A DNA stretch of 64,000 bases from an uncultured Clostridia bacterium (GCA_947089135.1 CAMUJF010000004.1:62001-126000), one strand, 5' to 3'. Counted from the stretch's first letter, positions 15,841 through 24,471 are shown. Numbers and translations: made by a program. Notes: generated by a model from the letters alone, not told the origin.

Positions 15841-16560
15841 TCAGAATTTATCAATTTCATAAATCTTTTTAATAACTTTCTCAGGAATATCTATTGGAGG
15901 ATCAAATCTTTTATAAACATAAGCTAGGTCGTACATAGCGCCTTTCAAATCATGCAGCTTTGCTTTTAGAAATCCCCGAACCCAGTATGAAGAATACGGA
16001 AAGCAATGTTCATTTTCACTTTCATTGATGTTTTTTGTCAGCTCTGTTATTATATCTTCAGGCGTTTTGATTCGGTCAAACCAGTCAAGCATAAAAGGAA
16101 TATTTCTTCTGACAACAGCTCTGATCTGTTCTATATTCTCAGGTGAATCAATGCCGTATGCCTTAACAAAATATTTTTTTCTGAAAGCAAGATGTTCTTC
16201 ATAACTGTGTACACTTGGACTCCAAAAGTTGTATCCGATATATGGAAAAGGGGATCCACCATGATCTATTTGGACTGATTTTTCAGTGCGGTGATATACA
16301 AGCCTGCCTGATATATTCCAAGGTTTAAAATTAACTCCTAAAAAGCATTTCTCCCACGGAATAAAATCAAAATTGTATCCCCAATATAAGGGATATAAAG
16401 AACCTTTCAGTGGATATAGATTAAAAACCTTACGGCAATGATTTTCCCAAGGAGTAAACCAATAATGTCCTTTATCAAAGCTCTTTACATCAAAATGCTC
16501 TTTAAGAACATTGCATATTATGTTATCCAAATCCGGTATCATTCTCATTTCTGTATCCAT
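15841..16560 (-). CDS. Hypothetical protein
   Basis: 239 residues, not recognised. It is a soluble protein rich in aromatic residues (FTPWENHC, YPLYWGYNFDFIPWEKC, GGSPFPYIGYNFWSP), without signal peptide or membrane segments. A helical C-terminal third follows. The start ATG has AGGAG upstream. The gene is noticeably more AT-rich than xylB or xylA, which suggests recent acquisition. It is the xylB-proximal member of the cassette between xylA and xylB. Confidence 0.75.
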   Translation of the reverse strand: MDTEMRMIPDLDNIICNVLKEHFDVKSFDKGHYWFTPWENHCRKVFNLYPLKGSLYPLYWGYNFDFIPWEKCFLGVNFKPWNISGRLVYHRTEKSVQIDHGGSPFPYIGYNFWSPSVHSYEEHLAFRKKYFVKAYGIDSPENIEQIRAVVRRNIPFMLDWFDRIKTPEDIITELTKNINESENEHCFPYSSYWVRGFLKAKLHDLKGAMYDLAYVYKRFDPPIDIPEKVIKKIYEIDKF

Positions 16561-16711
16561 AATAATTCTCCTGTAAATTCCGATTTATCTTTCCAACATT
16601 TCAAATAATACAGACAGAGGATAGAAATTTAGTTTTTATCTGCCGTCAGAGCATTTTACTTGCCATCCAAATCATAACGTCTTCATAAATTGTAAAAATA
16701 TGCTTTAAATA

Positions 16712-17434
16712 TTATTTTTCATACTGCCATGGAACATAAGGAAGTATTCCCCAAGTAATTTCATCTGCATAGTGAACCTCTGTATGTATCATTGAACGGC
16801 AGTCCGCCGATGTAGCTTTTATACACGGAAATTCGCCGCACTCCTTACATTCCGATATGCTTTTTTCAACAGCGCATTTTTTAGCGTTGCAAGGGTCGTC
16901 TTTGCAGTAACAATTTTCACTGTAACACCCATTGCACCGCATACTCCAATCGTCGGTACCCCACATTTTGATAAGACAGGGGATCATTACAGACCGCTGT
17001 TCGTCTGTCGTGCCGACATAATGAACGCACAGGTCGCAGCGCTGACCGCATTTTGAATAAAGGGCATTTTCTTTCGGAAACGGCTTGCGGTTAGGTTTTT
17101 TCTTAATTTCTATCAGCCTTTTAACCTCGTCAAGCTGTTCCGCGGTTGTTACGTCAATAAACATCCATTTCCCGTCATGATAAGTTTTGGAATTGTTATA
17201 ATAATCACGTATATAGTCCGAAAAGCTGTCCATTTGCGCTTCAAATACCTCGCGTTCTTTTCGCCCAAAGATAATTAAAAAAGTAAATTTGTCCTCATGT
17301 GTATACACCGTGAGAATGGTCTTCTGACCTTGCTTGAATTTCAGTTCGTCTTTTCCGTCGCCGATTTCATCAAGTCTGTATTTTCCCCGCATAAACACCA
17401 TTGTTTCATGACTTATTTTTTCAAGATCATTCAT
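16712..17434 (-). CDS. DUF3788-DUF3795 fusion protein
   Basis: 240 residues. Residues 1-~115 match the DUF3788 pattern (ILTVYTHEDKFTFLIIFGRK, WMFIDVTTAEQLDEVKRLIEIK). Residues ~125-230 are a Cys-rich DUF3795-like domain (YSKCGQRCDLCVHY, MRCNGCYSENCYCKDDPCNAKKCA, ECKECGEFPC), with some fifteen cysteines likely to bind zinc or an iron-sulfur cluster. Both families are uncharacterised. The ATG is preceded by AAGGAG. It belongs to the accessory cassette between xylA and xylB. The assignment comes from memory of the family patterns. Confidence 0.7.
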   Translation of the reverse strand: MNDLEKISHETMVFMRGKYRLDEIGDGKDELKFKQGQKTILTVYTHEDKFTFLIIFGRKEREVFEAQMDSFSDYIRDYYNNSKTYHDGKWMFIDVTTAEQLDEVKRLIEIKKKPNRKPFPKENALYSKCGQRCDLCVHYVGTTDEQRSVMIPCLIKMWGTDDWSMRCNGCYSENCYCKDDPCNAKKCAVEKSISECKECGEFPCIKATSADCRSMIHTEVHYADEITWGILPYVPWQYEK

Positions 17435-17513
17435 AAAATTGCTCCTTTTTATTTGATTGCCCCCAAAAATAATTTTCCTGTTGCGGTACTTGTCTGCCGC
17501 AGCTAATCAAAAT

Positions 17514-17837
17514 TTACATTATTATTTCCGAATGATAATATTGCTCTTGAAATTTCACCCGTTCCGTTATTTCCTCTTTGCTGAAATACAAATTTTCGGG
17601 ACAGACCACCCATTTTTCCTCTACATCGTCAAACCTGTGAATTACGGCAATAATTTTCCCCGTAAAGCTTTCAACAGCTTCATTTACACCCAATATGTAA
17701 GCGTCCTGTTCCTCGCCGTCGGGGGCGATAATTCCCTCAATATAGCCGTAGTTGATAGGGTAGTACATATCCTTATGCTCAGGGTGATAGCTGCCGAGGG
17801 GTCTGTCAACAGTTACCGTAACAATATCTCCTATCAT
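17514..17837 (-). CDS. Inorganic pyrophosphatase-like protein (short family)
   Basis: 107 residues from the ATG at 17835-17837, which has GGAGG eight bases upstream; a TTG one codon earlier is less likely. It resembles family I soluble pyrophosphatase around YYPINYGYIEGIIAPDGEEQ and DAYILG, where the Asp/Glu residues would bind metal. It is only about 60% of the usual length, and several active-site parts are absent. Proteins of this short type are common in Firmicutes and usually annotated as pyrophosphatase; activity is uncertain. Confidence 0.75.
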   Translation of the reverse strand: MIGDIVTVTVDRPLGSYHPEHKDMYYPINYGYIEGIIAPDGEEQDAYILGVNEAVESFTGKIIAVIHRFDDVEEKWVVCPENLYFSKEEITERVKFQEQYYHSEIIM

Positions 17838-17857
17838 CAATATTACCTCCGTAAATG

Positions 17858-18625
17858 TCAGTTTATCGCCTTAAAAAATAACCTCGGAAATCTGAAAATA
17901 ATCTCCCCGTTTGTCTGTTTGGGGTACGCCTTTTCAACCTCTGCAAAAATATCCTTTTCAAATTCTTTTGAATCTGTATCGGACAGTGACTCCAGATACG
18001 GTCGCAGTCCCGTGCTTTTGTACCACTCCATAATGTCCCCATAGGACTTCATTCTGTGAAAATATGTGGTCTGCCACATCTCAAAGTCCGAGGAAATTTC
18101 GGCAAGAATATCATAATATTCCTCGGAGGAAAGCGTGTAGAAAATACGCGGAGAATTGAACTTGTCCCGCCACTTTTCCGAGGACGAAACTTCCCCGATA
18201 ATTTTGTGTATCGGCTCGTCCTGATTTTTCGGTATCTGCACCGCAAGCTCGCCGCCCTCGTTCAGCAGAGACATCATTTCCCGCAAAAGCTTAGGGTGGT
18301 CGGGTACCCATTGTATGCAGGCATTGGAAAATACAATGTCAAATTTTCCGTTCAGCTTACTTAAGTCCTTGGACGCGTCGCAGAGGATAAACTCAATGTC
18401 GGGATATTTTTCCTTTGCCGCCGTCACCATATTTTCGGAATTGTCCGCGCCGATCACAGCGGCGTTGGGATAACGCTTTTTCAGAACAGCGGTGCTGTTC
18501 CCCGGACCGCAGCCGACGTCGATAATAGCGGCAGGGGACTGCGTCGTAAGTCTGTCCGCCAGATCAATGGAGGGCTGAGTGCGTTCCCTTTGAAATTTCA
18601 GATACTGCTTTGAATCCCAGCTCAT
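17858..18625 (-). CDS. tam: Trans-aconitate 2-methyltransferase
   Basis: SAM-dependent methyltransferase, 255 residues, with motif I IIDVGCGPGNST, motif post-I VIGADNSENMV, FDIVFSNACIQWVPDH and a C-terminal region (FHRMKSYGDIMEWYKSTGLRPYLESL) typical of Tam, which methylates trans-aconitate formed spontaneously from the citrate-cycle intermediate. The ATG overlaps the SGNH hydrolase stop by four bases (ATGA), showing translational coupling. A second, broken copy of its first codons lies at 19722-19780. Confidence 0.88.
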   Translation of the reverse strand: MSWDSKQYLKFQRERTQPSIDLADRLTTQSPAAIIDVGCGPGNSTAVLKKRYPNAAVIGADNSENMVTAAKEKYPDIEFILCDASKDLSKLNGKFDIVFSNACIQWVPDHPKLLREMMSLLNEGGELAVQIPKNQDEPIHKIIGEVSSSEKWRDKFNSPRIFYTLSSEEYYDILAEISSDFEMWQTTYFHRMKSYGDIMEWYKSTGLRPYLESLSDTDSKEFEKDIFAEVEKAYPKQTNGEIIFRFPRLFFKAIN

Positions 18626-19254
18626 GAAATCGCCTCTTTCACATATTTCATAATATCGTCATAAATCGCGCGGTATCCGCTTTCGTTTATGTGCAAGCCC
18701 TCAATGGTATATTCCGCTTTGAGCCGTCCGACCTCGTCTTTAAGCTTGGAACTAATGTCAATGTACCGCTGTCCATGCTTTTCGGCAAGCTTCTTAACTT
18801 CCGAGTTTGCGGCTGTTATTTTCTCATTGTTCCGAACTCTAAGACACTCTTTCATATCCTCGGCGGCAGCTTCGTAATTCACAGGATAGTACGCCATAAG
18901 ATATATTTTTATATTAGGTACAGCAGCTTCTATCCGCGAAATGATTTCGTCATAATTTTTCATAAGTTCGGATATCGGAATAGAAGGATCGCTAAGGTCG
19001 TTTGTGCCGATATTGATAAAAAGCGCCGAGGGATTCAAGTCAATAACGCAAATGTCCAGAACCTTCAGAAGTTCGCGGGAAACAAAGCCGCCTATGCCCC
19101 TGTTGTAAATTATCGTTTCGTCTCCGCGCTCCTCCAAAAGCTTGTTAATGGGAAACATCTCCATAAGGGACGAACCCGCAAAAACCACCTGCCCGGCTTT
19201 TGCCGATCTGTTCGCTTCACGGAATTTTTCAACTTTCATTTCCTTGTCGTTCAC
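18622..19254 (-). CDS. SGNH/GDSL-type hydrolase
   Basis: 210 residues from a GTG start at 19252-19254 with GGAGG seven bases upstream. The SGNH blocks are visible: Ser in VFAGSSLMEMF, Gly in RGIGGFVS, Asn in INIGTNDL, and the His block as IEGLHINESGY (Glu in place of the usual Asp). It probably deacylates a carbohydrate or lipid ester and has no signal peptide. It overlaps TIGR04076 upstream (GTGA) and tam downstream (ATGA), so the three form a tight operon. Part of its 3' end is duplicated at 19780-19895. Confidence 0.88.
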   Translation of the reverse strand: MNDKEMKVEKFREANRSAKAGQVVFAGSSLMEMFPINKLLEERGDETIIYNRGIGGFVSRELLKVLDICVIDLNPSALFINIGTNDLSDPSIPISELMKNYDEIISRIEAAVPNIKIYLMAYYPVNYEAAAEDMKECLRVRNNEKITAANSEVKKLAEKHGQRYIDISSKLKDEVGRLKAEYTIEGLHINESGYRAIYDDIMKYVKEAIS

Positions 19255-19652
19255 GTTTGATCCTCCTCGTCTATTCTTTCGATTTTGAATATGACGGGTC
19301 TTGTTCCGTCGGAGCAGCAGGCTATCATTGTATTTTCCTCTTTCATCCAGCCGTTCATGATAGAGCCGCCTTGAAGTCCCGCGTATATGTAACGGGAGAT
19401 CGCGTCCCACAGTTCCGAACAGTGAGGCAGCTTCGGACCTCCCGCAATAGTGTCGGGGTCTGCGTTTGTCTTGACCAAGGTGTTCAGACCCATGTGCCAA
19501 AAATCGTCTCTTTCGTCATTGCGGTAAAAAATAAATTCGTCTCCCACATTGTAACAGGGACAGCTTCCCGCGTTCGGGTCGGTGCAGTACCGCTCCTGCA
19601 ATTCGGGGTAAAGCTTTTTGTCGATCACGGTCAGTTTTACTTTGTGCTGAAT
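19251..19652 (-). CDS. TIGR04076 family protein, apparent ATT start
   Basis: A small protein of unknown function, about 133 residues, with the family pattern LYPELQERYCTDPNAGSCPC, GLQGGSIMNGW and CCSDGTRPVIFKIERI. The first in-frame conventional start (GTG at 19626-19628) would cut into the conserved KVKLTVIDKK strand. The AGGAGG at 19660-19665 is ideally spaced (7 bases) to an ATT codon at 19650-19652, which restores the expected N-terminus. Either ATT is used as a rare start or an ATG has mutated. It is the first gene of TIGR04076-SGNH-tam. Confidence 0.75.
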   Translation of the reverse strand: MQHKVKLTVIDKKLYPELQERYCTDPNAGSCPCYNVGDEFIFYRNDERDDFWHMGLNTLVKTNADPDTIAGGPKLPHCSELWDAISRYIYAGLQGGSIMNGWMKEENTMIACCSDGTRPVIFKIERIDEEDQT

Positions 19653-19721
19653 ACTAAAACCTCCTAAAAATACAAATGAATATGTCTGTTGGTCAAATCA
19701 ATTGATGTATTATGTATTGAT

Positions 19722-19922
19722 TGTGTTCCTTTTTGAATTTCAGATACTGCTTTGAATCCCAGCTCATGAAACCGCCTCTTTCACATATTTCATAATATCG
19801 TCATAAATCGCGCGGTATCCGCTTTCGTTTATGTGCAAGCCCTCAATGGTATATTACGCTTTGAGCCGCCCGATCTTGTCTTTAAGCTTAGAACTAATGT
19901 CAATTCCAATTACATAATGCAT
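19722..19922 (-). pseudogene. Chimeric scar: xylB 5' stub joined to SGNH-hydrolase/tam fragment
   Basis: 19722-19895 repeats, with few mismatches, the junction of the SGNH hydrolase 3' end and tam 5' end at about 18580-18755. At 19895-19922 the sequence switches to the first nine codons of xylB (MHYVIGIDI against MRYVIGIDI), with the ribosome site and AAAAATCTTCC leader also conserved. The switch point is the shared string ATTGACAT. The frame soon stops. It is direct evidence of a rearrangement between xylB and the accessory cassette. Confidence 0.85.
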
Positions 19923-20023
19923 AAAAATCTTCCTTTCTATCGGACAGAGGAAAGAATATTTTTGCTTCTGTCTTGTTTTATGTTAATAAATGCTGTCTTG
20001 ACAAGGCTGTCGGGTCGGGGCAT

Positions 20024-20052
20024 ATTGTACCATGTTTTTCACGTACCGTCAA
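20024..20052 (-). promoter_or_regulatory. Promoter reading into the xylB stub
   Basis: TTGACG (20047-20052) and TACAAT (20024-20029) with 17-base spacing on the minus strand. It is likely the former xylB promoter, now upstream of a chimeric remnant and possibly of the TIGR04076 operon. The rest of 19653-20078 holds only the scar. Confidence 0.65.
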
Positions 20053-20078
20053 TAAAAATAAATTCATTATTCGTATGA

Positions 20079-20363
20079 TTACACACCGTGAGCAATACTG
20101 CCAATAATAATCGCAAACAAAATAAATAACAGCCGCGAAGCGACAGCGCACAGCAGATAATTTTTACCCGAAGCCTTTTTGCCGCCGCAAAGATAAACTA
20201 TGCCCAACACTACCCCCGCGACAGGTATTACCACAGACAGCAGACACAGCCATATGCTGGTCTTGTCTTCGACGGCATTTTTGTAATTCTGTGTGGGACA
20301 CCCGCAGTTCGGACATATTACTGCCTCGTCAAGAAGCTCTTTTCCGCATTTGCTACAGTACAT
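20079..20363 (-). CDS. Zinc-ribbon membrane protein
   Basis: 94 residues from the ATG at 20361-20363, which has AGGAGG six bases upstream. An N-terminal zinc ribbon (YCSKCGKELLDEAVICPNCG) is followed by two transmembrane helices (WLCLLSVVIPVAGVVLGIVY; LLCAVASRLLFILFAIIIG). Small proteins of this build are frequent in Clostridia and of unknown role. It lies downstream of xylA, beyond a hairpin. Confidence 0.78.
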   Translation of the reverse strand: MYCSKCGKELLDEAVICPNCGCPTQNYKNAVEDKTSIWLCLLSVVIPVAGVVLGIVYLCGGKKASGKNYLLCAVASRLLFILFAIIIGSIAHGV

Positions 20364-20381
20364 ATGTAGCCTCCTTTTTAT

Positions 20382-20408
20382 ATAAGGGCGCACAATGTGC
20401 GCCCTTAT
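20382..20408 (-). terminator. Hairpin after xylA
   Basis: A 13-bp near-perfect inverted repeat (ATAAGGGCGC/GCGCCCTTAT core) starts nine bases after the xylA stop. The following T run is weak, so it may be a partial terminator or an mRNA-stabilising hairpin before the zinc-ribbon gene. Confidence 0.65.
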
Positions 20409-20417
20409 AGTACTCAA

Positions 20418-21743
20418 TCAAAGATTAAACATAATATTGTTGAGAATTGACTCTAGCATTTCCTGTCTGCCGCTTGTGAGGGAATCCGTAACCTCGCCCT
20501 TTTCAAGAGCGTACTTCTCAAGGTCTGCAAGAGTAGCCTTGCCGCTGATGATGTCCGCGCCAATACCCTTAGTCCAGGAAGCGTAGCGGTCGTCAACGAA
20601 CTTGTCAATTCTGCCGTCGGTGATGATCTTGTCGGCAATTTTAAGTCCCAGAGCAAATGTATCCATACCCGCAATGTAGCTGTGGAAAATATCCTCTGGA
20701 GTGTAAGAGCCTCTTCTTGCCTTTGAGTCGAAGTTCAGACCGCCGTTTGTGAAACCTCCCGCCTTAAGTACCTCGTACATACAAAGAGCCGCGTCGTAAA
20801 CATTGGTGGGGAACTGATCGGTATCCCAGCCGAGAAGCATATCGCCCTGATTTGCGTCGATAGAACCGAACACGCCGTTATCCCTTGCAACTCTCAGCTC
20901 GTGCTGGAATGTGTGCTGAGCAAGTGTAGCGTGGTTAGCCTCGATGTTCATTTTGAAATCCTTTTCAAGACCGTACTTGCGGAGGAATCCGAGAACCGTC
21001 GCCGTATCGAAATCGTACTGGTGCTTTGTAGGCTCCTTGGGCTTGGGTTCGATGTAGAAATCGCCCTTGTAGCCGATAGAACGAGCATAATCAACGGTCA
21101 TTCTCATAAGACGAGCCATATTGTCAAGCTCCAGACCCATATTGGTATTGAGCAGAGTTTCGTATCCCTCGCGTCCGCCCCAGAATACGTAGCCGTTTCC
21201 GCCAAGCTTTACGGTAGCCTCAACAGCCTTTTTGATCTGTGCGGCAGCGTACGCGAAAACGTCCGCGGAGGGAGAAGTTCCCGCGCCGTGCATATAACGT
21301 GGGTGGTCGAAGCACTTAGCAGTACCCCAAAGGAGCTTAATTGAGGGATTGGCTTTCATTTTTTCCGCTATGTAATCTGTGATCTCGTCAAGCTTTGCGT
21401 TTGTCTCCGCAAGAGTGCCGTATTCGGGAGAAAGGTCGCGGTCGTGGAAGCAGAAATAATCAATGGAAAGCTTATCCATTATCTCGAAAGCAGCGTCCAC
21501 CTTAGCCTTTGATCTTGCAGCGGAGTCGGACTCGCCCCATGTTTTGTCGGCAGTACCGCAGCCGAACATATCAGTTCCGTCGCCGCCCATTGTATGCCAC
21601 CATGAAAGGGCAAATTTGAGCTGCTCGCGCATGGTTTTGCCGGCCACTACCTCGTCGGGGTTGTAGTACTTGAATGCCAGCGGGTTTGTGCTGTTCTTGC
21701 CCTCAAAGGGGATCTTGCCGATGTTCTTGAAAAATTCGCTCAT
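20418..21743 (-). CDS. xylA: Xylose isomerase
   Basis: Converts D-xylose to D-xylulose. 441 residues from the ATG at 21741-21743 (AAGGAGG upstream), the length of class II enzymes. Recognisable are the catalytic His region FCFHDRDLSPE, VFWGGREGYE, FYIEPKPKEPTKHQYD and the metal ligands in NIEANHATLAQHTF and GSIDANQGD. An operator-like palindrome lies in its promoter. Its partner xylB is 4.7 kb downstream, separated by an accessory cassette. Confidence 0.97.
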   Translation of the reverse strand: MSEFFKNIGKIPFEGKNSTNPLAFKYYNPDEVVAGKTMREQLKFALSWWHTMGGDGTDMFGCGTADKTWGESDSAARSKAKVDAAFEIMDKLSIDYFCFHDRDLSPEYGTLAETNAKLDEITDYIAEKMKANPSIKLLWGTAKCFDHPRYMHGAGTSPSADVFAYAAAQIKKAVEATVKLGGNGYVFWGGREGYETLLNTNMGLELDNMARLMRMTVDYARSIGYKGDFYIEPKPKEPTKHQYDFDTATVLGFLRKYGLEKDFKMNIEANHATLAQHTFQHELRVARDNGVFGSIDANQGDMLLGWDTDQFPTNVYDAALCMYEVLKAGGFTNGGLNFDSKARRGSYTPEDIFHSYIAGMDTFALGLKIADKIITDGRIDKFVDDRYASWTKGIGADIISGKATLADLEKYALEKGEVTDSLTSGRQEMLESILNNIMFNL

Positions 21744-21810
21744 TTTAGTTTCCTCCTTGACAATTATTTTAAGCCTTGCGGCTGAAAATATATACATTTA
21801 TTATATCTAT

Positions 21811-21839
21811 ATTATACATTGTAAACGATTTACCGTCAA
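21811..21839 (-). promoter_or_regulatory. xylA promoter with operator palindrome in the spacer
   Basis: TTGACG (21834-21839) and TATAAT (21811-21816) are 17 bases apart on the minus strand. The spacer contains GTAAA-TCG-TTTAC, a perfect palindrome with a central CG, the pattern bound by LacI/CcpA-family proteins. The site would block RNA polymerase when occupied. Confidence 0.7.
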
Positions 21840-22061
21840 GAGGTTTTTGTAAAAAAGCACAACAATTTTCCCTGCGTTTTTTCCGTTTCCGACGGCTCTT
21901 TCGGGTTCTGTGCTTTTATCGGAAGTTCGTGATCATGCCGGTGTTTACGGTTAATGTTACTGTTCCGGCTGCGCCTGTTTCGGTACATATAAACAGCTCC
22001 CGGACAACATCAAATAACATGCCAGCAGATGAAATGTTTGCGAAAAACGCGCAAAAAAGAT

Positions 22062-22090
22062 TTGAAATCCGCGGAAAAGTATGGTATAAT
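22062..22090 (+). promoter_or_regulatory. Promoter of the membrane protein-GH43 transcript
   Basis: TTGAAA (22062-22067) and TATAAT (22085-22090) with 17-base spacing and TGG before the -10. Nothing else is seen in 21840-22061. Confidence 0.7.
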
Positions 22091-22161
22091 CTGTACAATA
22101 ACTTCAACGAGAAAACAGAGAGATAATGTCCGGATCATAACATACCGAAAGGAGACAAAAC

Positions 22162-22932
22162 ATGACTGTACGTAAAAAGATTACGGCGTTTGCGGCAGTA
22201 TTCATGTTTATTGCTTTTTTTGCGCTCATTAGAGTGTACGCTAATTCCGCGGAACCGCCGTCTCTTGTGATATGGTCGGTAAACGCGCCCGCCGATACTG
22301 AACTGGTTTTTACATACAGCGACGGCAGTACATATACCGTTGATAAAAGTCTTCGGCTGTGGGAAAAATGCTGGTTTTTGTATGGCAATGACTACATCGG
22401 ATTTCATGATTATAGCACGAATGAGTTCAAGCCTCATACAGGAATAAAGCTTACAGCGCGGTCGTCGAAAAAAAGTTTCGATATTACTCTGCCCGAAGAA
22501 TCCTCCGGCGGCAGTTTCAAAAGCATATATACGCTGGACTTCAACGACGAGACACTCACCGAAAACGTTTCGTCCCTGCGCGCTCCGTTTTATATGCTGC
22601 TGCGGGTGATGTTCACGCTTGTGATCGAATGCGGATTTTATTATCTGGTCGGCTACCGCAAAAAACGGAGCTATATCGCTTTTATAACAGTAAATCTCAT
22701 TACTCAGACATTTGTTAATTTTGTGATAAACGGCGGCAGTCTTGACATCTTCGGCAGCTACACTATGCTGACATATATCGGTATGGAATTCATTGTATTT
22801 CTTTTTGAAATGGGCACGCTGCCAATAGCAGTCAAAGAAAAAAAGGCGGGCTGGACGCTTTTGTGGACTTTTACCGCGAACGATATAAGTATGTTTATAG
22901 GCGGCATTGCACTAATGTTTGTGCCGTTCTGA
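22162..22932 (+). CDS. Hypothetical membrane protein
   Basis: 256 residues, not recognised. An N-terminal signal or anchor helix (FAAVFMFIAFFALIRVYA) is followed by an extracytoplasmic beta-rich domain of about 115 residues and then four predicted membrane helices (MLLRVMFTLVIECGFYYLVG; IAFITVNLITQTFVNFVI; MLTYIGMEFIVFLFEMG; TANDISMFIGGIALMFV). AAAGGAG precedes the ATG. It is divergent from xylA and 51 bases before a GH43 gene, so it may be linked to sugar sensing or uptake; this is inference. Confidence 0.72.
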   Translation: MTVRKKITAFAAVFMFIAFFALIRVYANSAEPPSLVIWSVNAPADTELVFTYSDGSTYTVDKSLRLWEKCWFLYGNDYIGFHDYSTNEFKPHTGIKLTARSSKKSFDITLPEESSGGSFKSIYTLDFNDETLTENVSSLRAPFYMLLRVMFTLVIECGFYYLVGYRKKRSYIAFITVNLITQTFVNFVINGGSLDIFGSYTMLTYIGMEFIVFLFEMGTLPIAVKEKKAGWTLLWTFTANDISMFIGGIALMFVPF

Positions 22933-22983
22933 TAAACCGTTTAAAATAAAATTTACTATACATTAAGAAAGGAATGTTCCAAG

Positions 22984-24471
22984 ATGAAAAAGCAAGTTTT
23001 TAACCCGTTTCTTCCGTTAAACGAATGTATCCCCGACGGAGAGCCCCACGTTTTCGGGGACAGAGTTTATCTTTACGGCTCTCACGACAAGGAGGGCGGC
23101 GAGACGTTCTGTATGCTGGACTACACGGTGTACTCCGCGCCTGTTGACGACCTGTCGGACTGGAGGCTGGAGGGCGTTACCTACCGTGCGGAGCAAGACC
23201 CCGACTACAGCCGCAGTGACAGAAAGTTCATGTACGCTCCCGACGTTGTACGCGGCAATGACGGAAAATACTACCTCTACTATTGTATGTCAGGCAGGGA
23301 CGGAAACGGAGGCTACTTCGGACCCATAAGCGTCGCGGTGTGCGATACCCCTGCGGGTCAGTACGAATATCTTGGCTGTGTCCGCTACAAGGACGGTACT
23401 CCCATGAAAAAATACGTCTGCTTTGACCCTGGAGTTATCAACGACAACGGCGTTATCCGCGTTTATTACGGTACCCAGTACGATTTCGAGGAGCGTGAGG
23501 ATTTCCCCAACGAGGAGCTTATCAGTTCCGAAATGAATATGTTCGGCAAGAGCCGCGAGGAGATACTTGAGTACGCGGAAAAAGACAGCGTTATGGGCGC
23601 AGCGGCGCTTACTCTTGAGGACGATATGCTCACCGTTAAGGACGAGCCGCGGCATATCATTCCCTACAAGGTAAAGGGTACTGATTTTGAGGAGCACCCG
23701 TTCTTTGAGGCAAGCTCCATACGCAAGGCAGGGGAGAAGTACTACTTTATTTACTCCTCTCAGAAGAACCACGAGCTTTGCTATGCGGTAAGCGATTTTC
23801 CCGACAGGGACTTCCGTTTCGGCGGCACGATCGTGTCAAACGGCGACGTGGGCATAAACGGCAGAAAGGACGAGGACAGACTAAACATGACCGGCACTAC
23901 CCACGGCAGCATTGAGAATATAAACGGTCAGTGGTACGTTTTCTACCACAGGCTGACCCATAAGTCCGACTACAGCAGACAGGCCTGCGCCGAAAGGATA
24001 ACAATCGAATCTGACGGCAGTATCAAACAGGTGGAAATTACCTCCTGCGGACTTAACGGCGGCGCGCTGAAAGCCGAGGGAACATACCCTGCGGTGATCG
24101 CCTGCAACATTACAAACGGACATATGCCCCACGGCTCGAACAAAATCTACACCGACAGCTTTCCCAACTGTACTCACAAGGACGAGGACAGATTTATCGG
24201 CGAGATTTGTGATAATACCGTTATCGGCTACAAATATTTTGACTTTAAGGGCGGGGTAAGCTTTTCGGTAACAGTTCGTTCCGAAAGCGGCGGAAAGTTT
24301 GAGATATCCGACGAACTGAACGGCGCACCCAAGGCAGTTCTTGAAATATCGCCTGCAAAGGACTGGACAAGGTTTTCGGTATCCCTTGATATGGGTACGG
24401 GCGCAAAGCCTTTGTTCCTGAAATTTACCGGCAGGAACGCGGAGCTTAAAGAAATAGCGTTCGGAGAATAG
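22984..24471 (+). CDS. Glycoside hydrolase family 43 protein
   Basis: 495 residues, no signal peptide. The five-bladed propeller carries the GH43 carboxylates: Asp in IPDGEPHVF, Asp in CFDPGVIND and Glu in FFEASSIRK. The C-terminal ~130 residues are a beta-sandwich (possibly CBM6-like). It likely removes xylose or arabinose from oligosaccharides brought into the cell. Subfamily is not assigned. It follows the membrane-protein gene without its own strong promoter, and another GH43 and a GH27 follow on the same strand. Confidence 0.88.
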   Translation: MKKQVFNPFLPLNECIPDGEPHVFGDRVYLYGSHDKEGGETFCMLDYTVYSAPVDDLSDWRLEGVTYRAEQDPDYSRSDRKFMYAPDVVRGNDGKYYLYYCMSGRDGNGGYFGPISVAVCDTPAGQYEYLGCVRYKDGTPMKKYVCFDPGVINDNGVIRVYYGTQYDFEEREDFPNEELISSEMNMFGKSREEILEYAEKDSVMGAAALTLEDDMLTVKDEPRHIIPYKVKGTDFEEHPFFEASSIRKAGEKYYFIYSSQKNHELCYAVSDFPDRDFRFGGTIVSNGDVGINGRKDEDRLNMTGTTHGSIENINGQWYVFYHRLTHKSDYSRQACAERITIESDGSIKQVEITSCGLNGGALKAEGTYPAVIACNITNGHMPHGSNKIYTDSFPNCTHKDEDRFIGEICDNTVIGYKYFDFKGGVSFSVTVRSESGGKFEISDELNGAPKAVLEISPAKDWTRFSVSLDMGTGAKPLFLKFTGRNAELKEIAFGE

